This document shows, piece after piece, positions 34,434 to 43,594 of a DNA stretch of 64,000 bases. The stretch is from Phycisphaerae bacterium (GTDB lineage Bacteria > Planctomycetota > Phycisphaerae > Tepidisphaerales > Tepidisphaeraceae): positions 1 through 64,000 of the forward strand of contig JAICIO010000008.1 in NCBI GenBank assembly GCA_025924315.1, given 5' to 3'. Made by a program: the position numbers and the translations under genes. The first letter of the stretch is position 1, and each line of letters begins with the position of its first letter. The notes beneath the pieces were generated by a model, which ran no database searches, had not been told where the DNA came from, and was given only the letters and a program-made list of their open reading frames with translations.

Positions 34434-35935
34434 GTCTTTTTCCGCTGAAACTGTTCGCGAAGTTCCTGGAGCTTTTTGAACGCGGGCTTGGGCTTGAGCA
34501 GATCGTCGAGCACGCCTCCGCCGGGAATGGTCGGGTTGTCGTCCGACAGATTTCCCCACGCGATGCTCTCGACATACGGCTTGCTCAGCGCCATGCGATA
34601 AACCGCCTCGAGCCAATCCGCCTGAAGCTGCGGATCCCACGGGCGATGCCATCGCCCCGCCTGCGAGGGGTCGAGGTGACCTTCGGACTTATCCGCGGGA
34701 TCCGGTGTAGCCCGATCCGGTGCGCTCACCGATGTCAAAAACACCGGCCGGCCGATCGTCGAGAACCGATCGAGCATGCTGCTCACCTGAAATAGATCGC
34801 GCGTGTATCCGCCAGGTGTCGGCACGCCCGTCTCCAGTTCCAATCCGAACGCTTCAAAGTTCACGCCGGCTTGCGCAACCATTTCCGCGTAAAGCATCGG
34901 CGGAACGCTCGTCGCGCCCTTCGCGTGATATTCGCCATATGGTTGGGTCACCGTCACGAGCGTGCGCGCGTTGGGCAGGATCGCCTTCACCTGCGACACG
35001 AGCAGTCGTGTGAGCTCGATGATCTGCTCGAAGCTCAGCGTGAAATTGCTGTTGGTGTGCAATCCGGAAACGACGTTCCACACCGAAACGCCCTTGCGAT
35101 ATCGCTGCACCACCTTCTGCACATATTCATATGCCAGCTCGCGAAGGGTGTCGTAGTCGTGTTCCCAGATGAACATCCAGTCCGGCACGGCATCGTCGTT
35201 CAGGTTGATGAGCGGGCCGGCGACGATGGGCACGCGCTTCTTCGTGAGCAGTTCGACCCATTCGTCCGTCGGCTCGGTGATGAAGGTGTCTTCTTCCGGC
35301 TGAAGTTGTTTCCAGCTCATCGGAAGGACGGCGTAGTCGAAATTCTCAACAAGCGTGTCTTTGTACTTCTGATTCTGCACGGTCGAATCGACGCGGCAGC
35401 CGAAGATGTGCTTCGCAAAGGCATTGGCGGAGCGTCGGCGGTTGATGAGCAGGTCGGCGTGGAATTTCGATAATTCTTCAGATAAGTCGAGCGCGATTTC
35501 CAGGGCATGATCGGCGACTTTTGCCGCTTCGCCCGGCGTGTCGAGCAGGCCGAGCGCATCGGCGAACATCGCCTGCGCTTCGCGAAAACGCGTCGTGTAT
35601 TTCTCTGCGCGCGGAAAATCGAACAGATTCCAATCTTCCTGTTTCTGGACGATCTTCATCAGCCGGCAGCGCGCCAGCTCGACATTCAGGTTGTATGGCT
35701 TCTCGCGCGGCGGGAGGCGCGTCGTTTCGAGGTGATACTCGCCCATCGGGCCGAGGTCCCACATCAGGCTCACGCCCGCGGCGTGCTCGTCCGTGCGCGT
35801 GAGGACAAGCAGCCCATCGACAAATTTGATATCGCCGGGAATGGGAACGCTCTCCGGCCCCATCGCGACCGCGGAGATCGGCGTGAAGCTCGTGACACGC
35901 TCACCGTCTTTGTAAATCTCAAACGTGATCGGCAT
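34430..35935 (-). CDS. GH10-fold endoxylanase-like protein, catalytic glutamates not seen
   Basis: This is a 501-residue protein of a planctomycete family annotated as endo-1,4-beta-xylanase. An N-terminal beta domain (about residues 1-110) precedes a GH10-like TIM barrel with FDYAVLPMSWKQLQPEED and VPIVAGPLI at the strands where GH10 enzymes read NAMKW...P and RGHTLVW. At the expected acid/base WDVVNE site it reads WNVVSGL (286-292), and at the nucleophile TELD site it reads LTSVSAPD (400-407). Both catalytic Glu thus appear substituted. No signal peptide is visible, and the MPITFEIYKDGERVTSF start is soluble. Binding function rather than hydrolysis is possible. Confidence 0.75.
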   Translation of the reverse strand: MPITFEIYKDGERVTSFTPISAVAMGPESVPIPGDIKFVDGLLVLTRTDEHAAGVSLMWDLGPMGEYHLETTRLPPREKPYNLNVELARCRLMKIVQKQEDWNLFDFPRAEKYTTRFREAQAMFADALGLLDTPGEAAKVADHALEIALDLSEELSKFHADLLINRRRSANAFAKHIFGCRVDSTVQNQKYKDTLVENFDYAVLPMSWKQLQPEEDTFITEPTDEWVELLTKKRVPIVAGPLINLNDDAVPDWMFIWEHDYDTLRELAYEYVQKVVQRYRKGVSVWNVVSGLHTNSNFTLSFEQIIELTRLLVSQVKAILPNARTLVTVTQPYGEYHAKGATSVPPMLYAEMVAQAGVNFEAFGLELETGVPTPGGYTRDLFQVSSMLDRFSTIGRPVFLTSVSAPDRATPDPADKSEGHLDPSQAGRWHRPWDPQLQADWLEAVYRMALSKPYVESIAWGNLSDDNPTIPGGGVLDDLLKPKPAFKKLQELREQFQRKKT

Positions 35936-36059
35936 AAACTCCGCCCGACGACCTACCCCGCCATCGCGGGCGGCATCTTAGCAGAGATGCGCGAGCGCTC
36001 AAATTCCCGAACTCCTGGGCCGTTGCGTTTCGTCTCTTACACTCTACTGTGGTCCAACG

Positions 36060-36947
36060 ATGCAAGAGGCGATGCTGCAATCCGATCTGCCCTTTCCCGT
36101 CCGTCGCGGCAAGGTTCGCGACGTGTACGACCTTGGTGAAACGCTGCTCATCGTCGCCACCGATCGTATCAGCGCGTTTGATTGCATCATGCCCAACGGC
36201 ATCCCGGACAAGGGAAAGATTCTCACGGCGCTGAGCCTCTTCTGGTTCGAAAAGTTTCCGCAGATCCCAAACCACCTCATCGCGACGGAAGTCGCTGACT
36301 ACCCGTCGTCGCTTAAGCCGTTCGCGCAGCAGATCGCTGGTCGATCGATGCTGGTGAAGAAGGCGAAGGTCGTGCCGATTGAGTGCGTGGCGCGCGGGTA
36401 TCTCGCGGGCTCGGGGTGGAAGGAATATCAGCAATCGCAGCGCGTCTGCGGGGTGATGCTGCCCGCCGGATTGAAGCAATCGGACAAGCTGCCGGAGCCG
36501 ATCTTCACGCCCGCGACGAAAGAAGAATCCGGCCACGACATCAACATCAGCTTCGCGGAGACGGTGAAGCGGATCGGCGCGCCGCTGGCGCAGGAGCTGA
36601 GCGAGCGAACGCTGTGGCTTTATCAAAACGCCGCGGACTATGCCTCCACACGTGGCGTGATCATCGCGGACACGAAATTCGAGTTCGGCCAGCTACCGGA
36701 CGGCAAGCTCATCCTCGTCGATGAAATTCTCACACCGGATAGCTCGCGCTTCTGGCCGGCGGATCAATATCAACCGGGCCGCGATCAACCAAGTTTTGAT
36801 AAACAGTTCGTTCGCAACTGGCTCGAAACTCAGCCATGGGACAAGACCCCGCCGGCCCCGGCTCTTCCGGCGGATGTCGTGCAGGGGACGCGAAATCGCT
36901 ATCTCGAAGCGTACGTCGAGCTCACCGGTCACACGCTCGCGCTCTGA
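36060..36947 (+). CDS. purC: Phosphoribosylaminoimidazole-succinocarboxamide synthase
   Basis: This SAICAR synthase of purine biosynthesis has 295 residues. It has the start PFPVRRGKVRDVYDLGE, DRISAFDCIMPNGIPDKG for the nucleotide site, PIECVARGYLAGSGWKEYQ and IIADTKFEFGQ with ILVDEILTPDSSRFWPADQY. All match the long type found in yeasts and many bacteria. The start ATG at 36060 is divergent from the GH10-like gene with a 124-bp promoter gap. Confidence 0.96.
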   Translation: MQEAMLQSDLPFPVRRGKVRDVYDLGETLLIVATDRISAFDCIMPNGIPDKGKILTALSLFWFEKFPQIPNHLIATEVADYPSSLKPFAQQIAGRSMLVKKAKVVPIECVARGYLAGSGWKEYQQSQRVCGVMLPAGLKQSDKLPEPIFTPATKEESGHDINISFAETVKRIGAPLAQELSERTLWLYQNAADYASTRGVIIADTKFEFGQLPDGKLILVDEILTPDSSRFWPADQYQPGRDQPSFDKQFVRNWLETQPWDKTPPAPALPADVVQGTRNRYLEAYVELTGHTLAL

Positions 36948-36987
36948 TTCCCGCACAATTCCAAATCGACAGCGGTGACGGTATGGT

Positions 36988-38199
36988 GTGCGACCTTTGA
37001 ATACCGCACACGTTCTTTTTTACCTTTATCTTTTGATCGGCCCGCTCGCCATCGCGGGACTGAGCGCATTGCTGCTGCTCGGTCGCTCGCGCATGTCGCG
37101 CCTGGAGAAATGGCGCGGCGGACTGCCCGAGAATCCTCCGCACGTGACGATTCTCGTCCCCGCGAAAGACGAGGGCGCGCGAATTCGCGTGTGCCTCGAA
37201 TCGGTTCTGAAACAGGATTATCCGAACTTCTCCGTCATCGCGGTGGATGACCGCAGCACGGACGAAACTGGCGCGGAAATGGATGCAGTCGCGGCGCAGC
37301 ATCCGAACATGCGCGTGGTGCACGTCACGAATCTCCCGGCGAATTGGCTCGGCAAATGCCATGCGCTTGCGTCAGGGACGAAGCTCGCGAACGATCCTGC
37401 GGGCAAGCCATCGGAGTGGCTGTTCTTTGTCGATTCAGATGTGATTGTTGCGCCGAACGCACTTTCGTCCGCGTTGTCGATCTCGCACGCGCGGAATTAC
37501 GACATGCTCACGGTGCTCACGGCGCTGGAGTGCTATTCATTTTTGGAACGGCTCGTGTTGCCGGTCGCCGCAGCGGCGTGGTCGATCATCTACACGATCT
37601 CGATGACGAACAACGACCAGCGGCCGGAGGTCGCGACCGCGAATGGGCAGTTCATTCTCATGCGCCGCAGCGCATACGATTCGATCGGCGGACATGAAGC
37701 GGTGCGCACCGACGTCTGCGAAGATGTTGAGCTCGCGCGATTGCTGAAGTCGAAAAAGCATCCCGTTCGCTTTTTCGCCGGCGCTCATCTCGCCTCGACG
37801 CGCATGAACTCGAGCATGGCTTCCATGTTTCACGGCTGGGGCCGCATTTATTCCGGCAGCGGATCGCGAAAGCCCCTGCGACTCATCACCGCGATGCTCG
37901 TTATGTTGCTCAATGGACTCTCCGTTTATGCCGCCCTCGCATGGGGCATTTTCGCGTGTGTGAAGTACAACGAAGTCCGCTGGCTGATCGCGGCGGTCGT
38001 TCACTACGGCATTCTCACGTGGATCTTCGCGAAGATTTATCGATGGAGTCACAACACGGTCTTCTACGCCCCGCTGTTTCCAGTCTCGGGCGGGATCGTG
38101 CTGGGAATCCTGGGCTTCTCGCTGCACATGTGCCGTACCGGCAAGGTGCGGTGGCGCAACACTACCTACGACCTCGTGGCGATGGCGCAGTCGAAGTGA
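36988..38199 (+). CDS. Family 2 glycosyltransferase with C-terminal membrane helices
   Basis: This protein has 403 residues. An N-terminal helix (NTAHVLFYLYLLIGPLAIAG) precedes a GT-A domain with TILVPAKDEGARI, VIAVDDRSTDET, the metal motif FFVDSDV and CEDVELARLL. Two or three membrane helices end the chain. It resembles hopanoid/carotenoid-type GT2 enzymes (HpnB/CrtQ-like). The start is GTG 36988; TTG 36997 is an alternative. Its 3' end overlaps the 3' end of the converging DUF3592 gene by 38 bp. Confidence 0.85.
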   Translation: MRPLNTAHVLFYLYLLIGPLAIAGLSALLLLGRSRMSRLEKWRGGLPENPPHVTILVPAKDEGARIRVCLESVLKQDYPNFSVIAVDDRSTDETGAEMDAVAAQHPNMRVVHVTNLPANWLGKCHALASGTKLANDPAGKPSEWLFFVDSDVIVAPNALSSALSISHARNYDMLTVLTALECYSFLERLVLPVAAAAWSIIYTISMTNNDQRPEVATANGQFILMRRSAYDSIGGHEAVRTDVCEDVELARLLKSKKHPVRFFAGAHLASTRMNSSMASMFHGWGRIYSGSGSRKPLRLITAMLVMLLNGLSVYAALAWGIFACVKYNEVRWLIAAVVHYGILTWIFAKIYRWSHNTVFYAPLFPVSGGIVLGILGFSLHMCRTGKVRWRNTTYDLVAMAQSK

Positions 38200-39196
38200 A
38201 TTGCGTTTTCACCTCCGGCTTTTTCAGCAGCGCGAAGCCGCACAGCACGATGATCCCGGCCGGGAAAAGCGCAAAGAGCACGGTCGGGCCGGGCACGATC
38301 TTCAAAACGGCATGCCGCGGGTTGTTCGGATCGACCCGGCAGATCGCCTGCGTGCGCTCCGGAAATTCATCCGCGTCCGCACGCTTCCAGCCCTGAAACG
38401 GCGTCGCGCAATCGGTAAAAGAGTAGCAGTCGCTGCGATAACTTTTGCCGTTGATCGTGTAACGATAAAGGACGTCGGGCCGATAGAGCGTTAGAGAAAC
38501 TTCGCCATGCACTTCGTCCTTCGCGAGCGTGCTGGAATCGATCGTGCACGGGACTTTCGGCCAGGTCGAGGCGCGGAGGCTGTCGATCAGCGGAACGATG
38601 AATCCCCACGTCAGCCAGGCGCTCATCCCGAGGAACAGAAGAAGGATCACGCCTCTCTGTTGCTTCGCCTTGCGCTCGGGTGACGTCGCGCGTTTGCGAA
38701 CCGTCGCGCGACACTGCGGAATCACGTAAAGATAAACCAGCAATGCATTCGCCACGATCGTCCCGGCAAAGAAGAGATAGACTGCCCACGGCCGCTGCGG
38801 GTCGAGCTTCGCGAGATCCGGATTCGCGTTATTGATCCAGCAGGGCAGCGAAGAGCCCACGGCGCGTTCTTTCGCGAGCTGGTCCGCCTCGGCCACGTCT
38901 TCGAACTTCTCCTCGTCCCAGGCTTCGTGATCCTGTGCATTGGCTCGGTAACGAAAGCGATTGCGCAAAGTGTAACTACCGAACTTCTCGTGCACCTCCG
39001 CGAGGTTGGCCGTCACGTCGGAGTGAACGATCGTGCACGTCGATTGCGTCCATTCACCCTTGCGCCACGCGTCAAGCGACATGTATCCGCCGAAGCCCAG
39101 CCAGAACAGTCCGAATGCCAGCACGATCATCGCGCGGGTGATCCGCACACCTCGCTTTGCCGGCACTCCGTCATCGATGAAAATATGCGAGATCAC
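38162..39196 (-). CDS. DUF3592-type membrane protein
   Basis: This is a 344-residue protein with paired DUF3592 units. Each has a helix, then the extracytoplasmic pattern W..STCTIVHSDV / WPKVPCTIDSST, and later YRYRAN / LYRYTINGKSYRSD. Four membrane helices are visible (about residues 20-40, 145-165, 190-215, 315-335). The family is common in bacteria, without known function. It shares a 4-bp overlap with the membrane gene upstream, so the two form a unit. Confidence 0.8.
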   Translation of the reverse strand: MISHIFIDDGVPAKRGVRITRAMIVLAFGLFWLGFGGYMSLDAWRKGEWTQSTCTIVHSDVTANLAEVHEKFGSYTLRNRFRYRANAQDHEAWDEEKFEDVAEADQLAKERAVGSSLPCWINNANPDLAKLDPQRPWAVYLFFAGTIVANALLVYLYVIPQCRATVRKRATSPERKAKQQRGVILLLFLGMSAWLTWGFIVPLIDSLRASTWPKVPCTIDSSTLAKDEVHGEVSLTLYRPDVLYRYTINGKSYRSDCYSFTDCATPFQGWKRADADEFPERTQAICRVDPNNPRHAVLKIVPGPTVLFALFPAGIIVLCGFALLKKPEVKTQFTSTAPSPRGRR

Positions 39197-39753
39197 GCCG
39201 GCCCCTGGTTCTCAAGTTGTTGAAGCTTCGGCCCAAGCCGCTTATCGAAATGGATGATCGCATCGTTCACAAGCCACAGGAACCAGGCGATCAGCAAAAG
39301 CAGCAGCACGCCCAGCAGCCAGTGCTTGGCGTGGAACTTCTTGATGGTCGGCGCGACGACGACGAGGCCAAGCAGCGCCGCGATGATCACGACCGCATCG
39401 TAGCTCGCGCGCTGCCAGTACCCGCCGCCGAGGTGCAGCCACATGCCGAATTCGTCGAACGTGAGTCCAAGGCCGATGGCGTAGATCACGGCGCAGAGAT
39501 TCAAACGTCGTCCCGTCGGTCGCGCGAACAGCAGATACGCACCGATTCCGCTCAGCAGAAAGATGCCGTAGTTCAGGTGGTGAACGTGCGTCTGCCCGAC
39601 GTGCAGGAAGAAATCCGGGATCCGCCGGCTCATGATGAGCAGCACAAGGATCCGCGAGATCAGAAATGTCAGCAGGAATGCGCCGAGCACAAGGCGCGCG
39701 AGTTGTTGCGTGGAGGCGCGATCGGACTGCCGCGTGTTGGAATCGTCAGGCAC
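39193..39753 (-). CDS. Hypothetical multi-helix membrane protein
   Basis: This is a 186-residue protein with four to five membrane helices and His-rich turns (LHVGQTHVHHLNYGIFLLSG, MWLHLGGGYW). Family members have been seen in many bacteria as an 'integral membrane' group without function. The His/Asp pattern (THVHHLNYG, DEFGMWLH) could bind metal but this is speculation. It is cotranscribed with the DUF3592 gene. Confidence 0.75.
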   Translation of the reverse strand: MPDDSNTRQSDRASTQQLARLVLGAFLLTFLISRILVLLIMSRRIPDFFLHVGQTHVHHLNYGIFLLSGIGAYLLFARPTGRRLNLCAVIYAIGLGLTFDEFGMWLHLGGGYWQRASYDAVVIIAALLGLVVVAPTIKKFHAKHWLLGVLLLLLIAWFLWLVNDAIIHFDKRLGPKLQQLENQGPA

Positions 39754-39777
39754 ATCCAGATGATACCGGCCGATCGG

Positions 39778-41169
39778 TCATCGCGAAGGCTGCGTCGTCG
39801 CGTGAAGGATTCCCTGAAGCAGGCCCCAGTCAAACCGCTGGCGCTTCTCGTTCATGGTGACGGTTTCCTGGTAACCCGGGCTTGTGTCGGTCAGTTCAGG
39901 CATGAAAGTGACGGGGCCGAATCGGCGCGTGAAGCTGTTGAACGAGTACACGCCCGCCTGTGAATGACACCCGACACAGGTCGCCATCGCGGAAGACGTG
40001 TAGCGCGCGTTTCGATCCTTGTCTCCTTCCAACGGATCGATTCCCATGGTGTCAAACTTTACGAATTCAAAGTCTTTCGAATCCTTCGTCAGCGCATGCA
40101 GCGCACTCGAGGGATCGGTGAGCAACGCCCGCCGTGAGAAGCGAAACTCGAAGAACGCTTGCTCTTTCGGATCGGTCCGGTGCTCGGCATCGGCGATCTC
40201 GCGGTAGAAGCGAAGTTGCATGGATTCGATCAGGTGCGTCGGGCGAAGTTCGCCGTCGCGATCGACGAGGAGCGCGCGGCGAACCAGCGCCAGCTGCGTG
40301 CCCGCCGGGAACTGCGGAATCTTCGGGTTGAGCATCAGGTCGGGTGTGTACTTCAGCGGCGCTTCGCGCGAGGTCGCGGGAGCGGTGGCGGGAAGAATCT
40401 TCGGCTGAACGTCGTTGAGCGAGCTCAAGTAATCGATTCCCGCCTTTCGACCCCCTGGAAGCCGCAGAAACACCTCGAAGACCGATCGCGCATCGAAGTC
40501 GCGCGTGTGAACTGGCGCGACGATGCCCTCGCCGGGTGTCGCGAGGTTGATCCACGGGCCCTTCGGGTCGAACAGATCCGCGGGGAGATATGCAGTTGCA
40601 GGGTGATCGGGATCAAACGCGTTCGGGAAGCGCTGAGCCTTAATCGCGCCCGCGTAGGTGTCCGGCAACGCGGCGATCTCATCCTTGCTCAGCGCAATCC
40701 GGCGGATGATTTCCGCCAGACGTGATTGAAGCGCTCGTCGTTGTGGTTCAACCTGATCGGGTTCCGCATATCCGCCGCCGTGCGCGCTCCAGTCGAAGAC
40801 CGCCCACAAGTCGCGCTGAAGCACCGCCCGCTTAAGTGGATCCGCGATCACCAGCTCGCCATGCGCTGAGGGGAATTCATCAAGAATCGCGATTGCCTTG
40901 GTGTGTGACGGCTCTTCGAGCAGGTGCTGGCTGTTCGTCCACAGCAGGGGATCGATCGTGTCGTCACCGAATTCCTGCCCACTCGCCGCCGTCCGCACAA
41001 GCAGCGTGCGGTGAAGGCGATTCCATAGATGATCCGGATTGGAATCGTAAAGCGTGACAACAACCGGCGCGGTCGATGGCACAACCGACGTCGCTGGCCC
41101 CGCGCCGAGCGAGAAGCCGACAGCAATCGTGATGAGAATCGCCAGGCGCATGGTGAAGCCAGCGTTCAC
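39778..41169 (-). CDS. Secreted single-haem (CXXCH) protein of unknown function
   Basis: This is a 463-residue protein with a signal peptide (MRLAILITIAVGFSLGAGPA, about residues 6-25). Most of the chain is a soluble domain without motifs I can name. Near the C-terminus (about residue 408) one haem-binding site ATCVGCHSQAG is found, followed by RFGPVTFMPELTDTSPGYQE. It therefore looks like a periplasmic c-type cytochrome-like protein with a large N-terminal domain. Redox partners are not encoded here. Confidence 0.75.
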   Translation of the reverse strand: MNAGFTMRLAILITIAVGFSLGAGPATSVVPSTAPVVVTLYDSNPDHLWNRLHRTLLVRTAASGQEFGDDTIDPLLWTNSQHLLEEPSHTKAIAILDEFPSAHGELVIADPLKRAVLQRDLWAVFDWSAHGGGYAEPDQVEPQRRALQSRLAEIIRRIALSKDEIAALPDTYAGAIKAQRFPNAFDPDHPATAYLPADLFDPKGPWINLATPGEGIVAPVHTRDFDARSVFEVFLRLPGGRKAGIDYLSSLNDVQPKILPATAPATSREAPLKYTPDLMLNPKIPQFPAGTQLALVRRALLVDRDGELRPTHLIESMQLRFYREIADAEHRTDPKEQAFFEFRFSRRALLTDPSSALHALTKDSKDFEFVKFDTMGIDPLEGDKDRNARYTSSAMATCVGCHSQAGVYSFNSFTRRFGPVTFMPELTDTSPGYQETVTMNEKRQRFDWGLLQGILHATTQPSR

Positions 41170-41202
41170 TTCGTCAGACGCAGATTGTAGCGAAAGGTTC
41201 CA

Positions 41203-41472
41203 CTAACGAGGTGCCGTCAAGGTCGGACGAGGTCGGGCCGGCGTGCCGTGCAACATACCACTAACGCTGATGTCTTCGTCAATGTCTGGCCAATGTGCAC
41301 CTTGTCCACTTCCGATGAGCCGGAAGTTGTTGCGTTGCTCCGGCGTTGCTTCCGACAGCCTCCATGACCAAGCGAGCGGGACGCTGATCTCACGTCCGTC
41401 GGATAGCACAGCGACGATCGCTTCGTCGGTTACCTTCAGCGTCACGATTCGCGGTTCATCCACAGTGCTCAT
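41203..41472 (-). CDS. DUF2442 protein
   Basis: This is an 89-residue protein with the family pattern IVTLKVTDEAIVAVLSDGR, ISVPLAWSWRLSEATPEQRN and WPDIDEDISVSGML. DUF2442 proteins are often encoded next to DUF4160 proteins, as here, with a 17-bp overlap. The pair is thought by several authors to be toxin-antitoxin-like, which I treat as unproven. Confidence 0.88.
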   Translation of the reverse strand: MSTVDEPRIVTLKVTDEAIVAVLSDGREISVPLAWSWRLSEATPEQRNNFRLIGSGQGAHWPDIDEDISVSGMLHGTPARPRPTLTAPR

Positions 41473-41692
41473 GCCATACCTCGATCATCTGTGCGAGGCG
41501 CTCCACTATCAGTTTCCGAATTTGATTGAGTTCCTTCGCACTGAATCCATCATTCCGCGCAAGCGAAACTGGTTCAAGCCAAAACTTGCACGTGCTGCGA
41601 TCGCGTTCGACATGCACATGCATGGGCTCGTTACAATCGAAGCTATAAAAGAACAGCCGGTACGGTCCCGGGATATTAGGAATCGTAGGCAT
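41456..41692 (-). CDS. DUF4160 protein
   Basis: This is a 78-residue protein with family pattern YRLFFYSFDCNEPMHVHVER, then LEPVSLARNDGFSAKELNQI. The HVHVER segment is the diagnostic core. It precedes and overlaps the DUF2442 gene, so the two are translated together. Confidence 0.88.
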   Translation of the reverse strand: MPTIPNIPGPYRLFFYSFDCNEPMHVHVERDRSTCKFWLEPVSLARNDGFSAKELNQIRKLIVERLAQMIEVWHEHCG

Positions 41693-41695
41693 CGC

Positions 41696-42868
41696 TTATA
41701 GCGGCAGCTTACTCGCGGCGGCGAGGTAGTTGTCGTAGTTCGCCTTGATCTCTTTGAGCGAGTCGCCGCCGAACTTCTCTAAGAACGCTCTCGCGATTTC
41801 GAAGGCGATGACGTTTTCCATCACGACGCCGGCAGCGCTGATGGCGCTGATGTCGCTGCGTTCCCAACCCGCCTCGCTCGACTGCTTGGTGTTGAGGTCG
41901 ATGCTGCGGAGCGGTTTGCCCAGCGTGCTGATCGGTTTCATCGCGCCGCGCACGACGACGGGTTTGCCGTTGGTCATCCCGCCTTCGAGTCCGCCGGCGT
42001 TGTTCGTGCCGCGCGTGAAACCGAGCGACGGCAAGTCCTTCTGCGACTCATCAAAACCGATCTCGTCATGCACCTGCGAGCCGGGACGGCGCGAGGCTTC
42101 GAAGCCGAGGCCGATCTCCACGCCTTTGAACGCCTGGATGCCCACGACCGCGGCGGCGATACGCGAATCGAGCCGGCCGTCCCACGTCATGCAAGAGCCG
42201 AGTCCGATCGGACAGCCGAAAACGTGCGTCTCGACAATTCCGCCGGCGGTGTCCTTGGCCATCTTCTGCTGCGTAATGAATTCGCGCATCGCGCGTTCAT
42301 CTGATGTCGTATCGGGCGTGTATAGATCGCTCGCATCGCGGATTGGGACCAACGACTTCCAATTCTCCTCGGTGACTTCCACGCCGGCCCAATTTGGTCC
42401 GACGGCTCGCACAAACCCGAAAACTTCTATCCCAAACTCTTTGAGCAGGCATCGCGCCAGCGCCCCCGCCGCGACGCGCGCCGCGGTCTCGCGCGCACTG
42501 GCGCGCTCGAGCGTTTCGCGGCAATCGGTCGTCAACCATTTGACTGAACCCGCGAGATCCGCATGTCCCGGCCGGGGGCGATGCAGCGGAGGCGTCGCGG
42601 TCAGATCATCGAGCCGCGAATCCTTGTTCGGGATGAGCATCGTGATCGGCGAGGCAATTGTTTTGTTCAACCGAACGCCGCTTAAGAACTCGACGCGATC
42701 GGTCTCGATCTTCTGCCTTCCGCCGCGGCCGTAACCGCCCTGCCGACGCTTCAATTCGTTATCGATGAAATCCTTATCCACCGGCACACCCGCGGGCATC
42801 CCTTCGACCAGCGCGATCAAAGCCTTGCCATGCGATTCGCCTGCGGTGCGGTAACTGAGAGAGGCCAT
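41696..42868 (-). CDS. aroC: Chorismate synthase
   Basis: This enzyme catalyses the last step of the shikimate pathway, 390 residues and complete. It starts MASLSYRTAGESHGKALIAL with the GESHG signature, has RRQGGYGRGGRQKIETDRV, HRPRPGHADLAG, ERASARETAARVAAGALA and NAGGLEGGMTNGKPVVVRGA for FMN and substrate binding. The usual Gly-rich and Arg ligands are present. It is separated by 3 bp from the DUF4160 gene. Confidence 0.97.
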   Translation of the reverse strand: MASLSYRTAGESHGKALIALVEGMPAGVPVDKDFIDNELKRRQGGYGRGGRQKIETDRVEFLSGVRLNKTIASPITMLIPNKDSRLDDLTATPPLHRPRPGHADLAGSVKWLTTDCRETLERASARETAARVAAGALARCLLKEFGIEVFGFVRAVGPNWAGVEVTEENWKSLVPIRDASDLYTPDTTSDERAMREFITQQKMAKDTAGGIVETHVFGCPIGLGSCMTWDGRLDSRIAAAVVGIQAFKGVEIGLGFEASRRPGSQVHDEIGFDESQKDLPSLGFTRGTNNAGGLEGGMTNGKPVVVRGAMKPISTLGKPLRSIDLNTKQSSEAGWERSDISAISAAGVVMENVIAFEIARAFLEKFGGDSLKEIKANYDNYLAAASKLPL

Positions 42869-42909
42869 AGATCCTCTGATCTTAGCGGAAGATCAGGCGT
42901 TTTTCCGCC

Positions 42910-43584
42910 ATGCGTTCAACGCCGGCTGATATACTGCCAGCTATGTTTGGCGATGGATCACTGACAATGAGGGAATTTGCGATGGGCGAGCCGCTCCCGC
43001 TGGCCAGGGTTCACGACGCGATCCTTGATTTCCTGCGCAATCGTGATGATGCGGTCCTCTTCGGCGCGCAGGCGGTCAATGCGTATGTTGACGAATCGCG
43101 CATGACCCAGGACGTGGACATTCTCTCGACGCGGGCGCGCGAGCTGGCGGAGGAATTGCGAGCGCACCTGGCGAAGACATTCACCATTGCCGTTCGCACG
43201 CGTGAAGTGGCCAAGGGGCAGGGTTTCAGGATTTACCAACTACGCGAGCCGAGGAACCGCCACTTGGCAGATGTGCGGCAGGTGAGCAGTTTTCCGCCGA
43301 CGCGCATCATTGCAGAGGTTCGAGTTCCCGCTCCGGAAGATCTGATCGCTCAGAAAGTTTTGTCATACGCTGCTCGTCGAGGCCAACCCAAGAGCGGAAC
43401 AGACTGGCGCGATCTGACCATGCTGCTGCTGGCCTACCCGGATCTGAAGAGACAGAGCGGTGCCGTTCTCGAGCGCCTCGTTGCCGCCGACGCGGATGCG
43501 TCCGCGCTGGCGGAATGGAACCGGCTGGTCGCCGCAGAGATTCGCCCCGCGGACGATTCCGACGAATTTGGTGATGAATTGTGA
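42910..43584 (+). CDS. Nucleotidyltransferase-fold protein
   Basis: This protein has up to 224 residues. The motif FGAQAVNAYVDESRMTQDVD has the G(A)xAxxxY then TxDxD arrangement of minimal nucleotidyltransferases, as in AbiEii/MNT antitoxin-toxin proteins. Asp pairs after it (QDVDILS) would hold metal. ATG 42943 (MFGDGS) or 42973 may be the true start, since the first residues are poorly constrained. No partner antitoxin is adjacent. It converges with trmB. Confidence 0.7.
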   Translation: MRSTPADILPAMFGDGSLTMREFAMGEPLPLARVHDAILDFLRNRDDAVLFGAQAVNAYVDESRMTQDVDILSTRARELAEELRAHLAKTFTIAVRTREVAKGQGFRIYQLREPRNRHLADVRQVSSFPPTRIIAEVRVPAPEDLIAQKVLSYAARRGQPKSGTDWRDLTMLLLAYPDLKRQSGAVLERLVAADADASALAEWNRLVAAEIRPADDSDEFGDEL

Positions 43585-43594
43585 GGCTTTCTCG

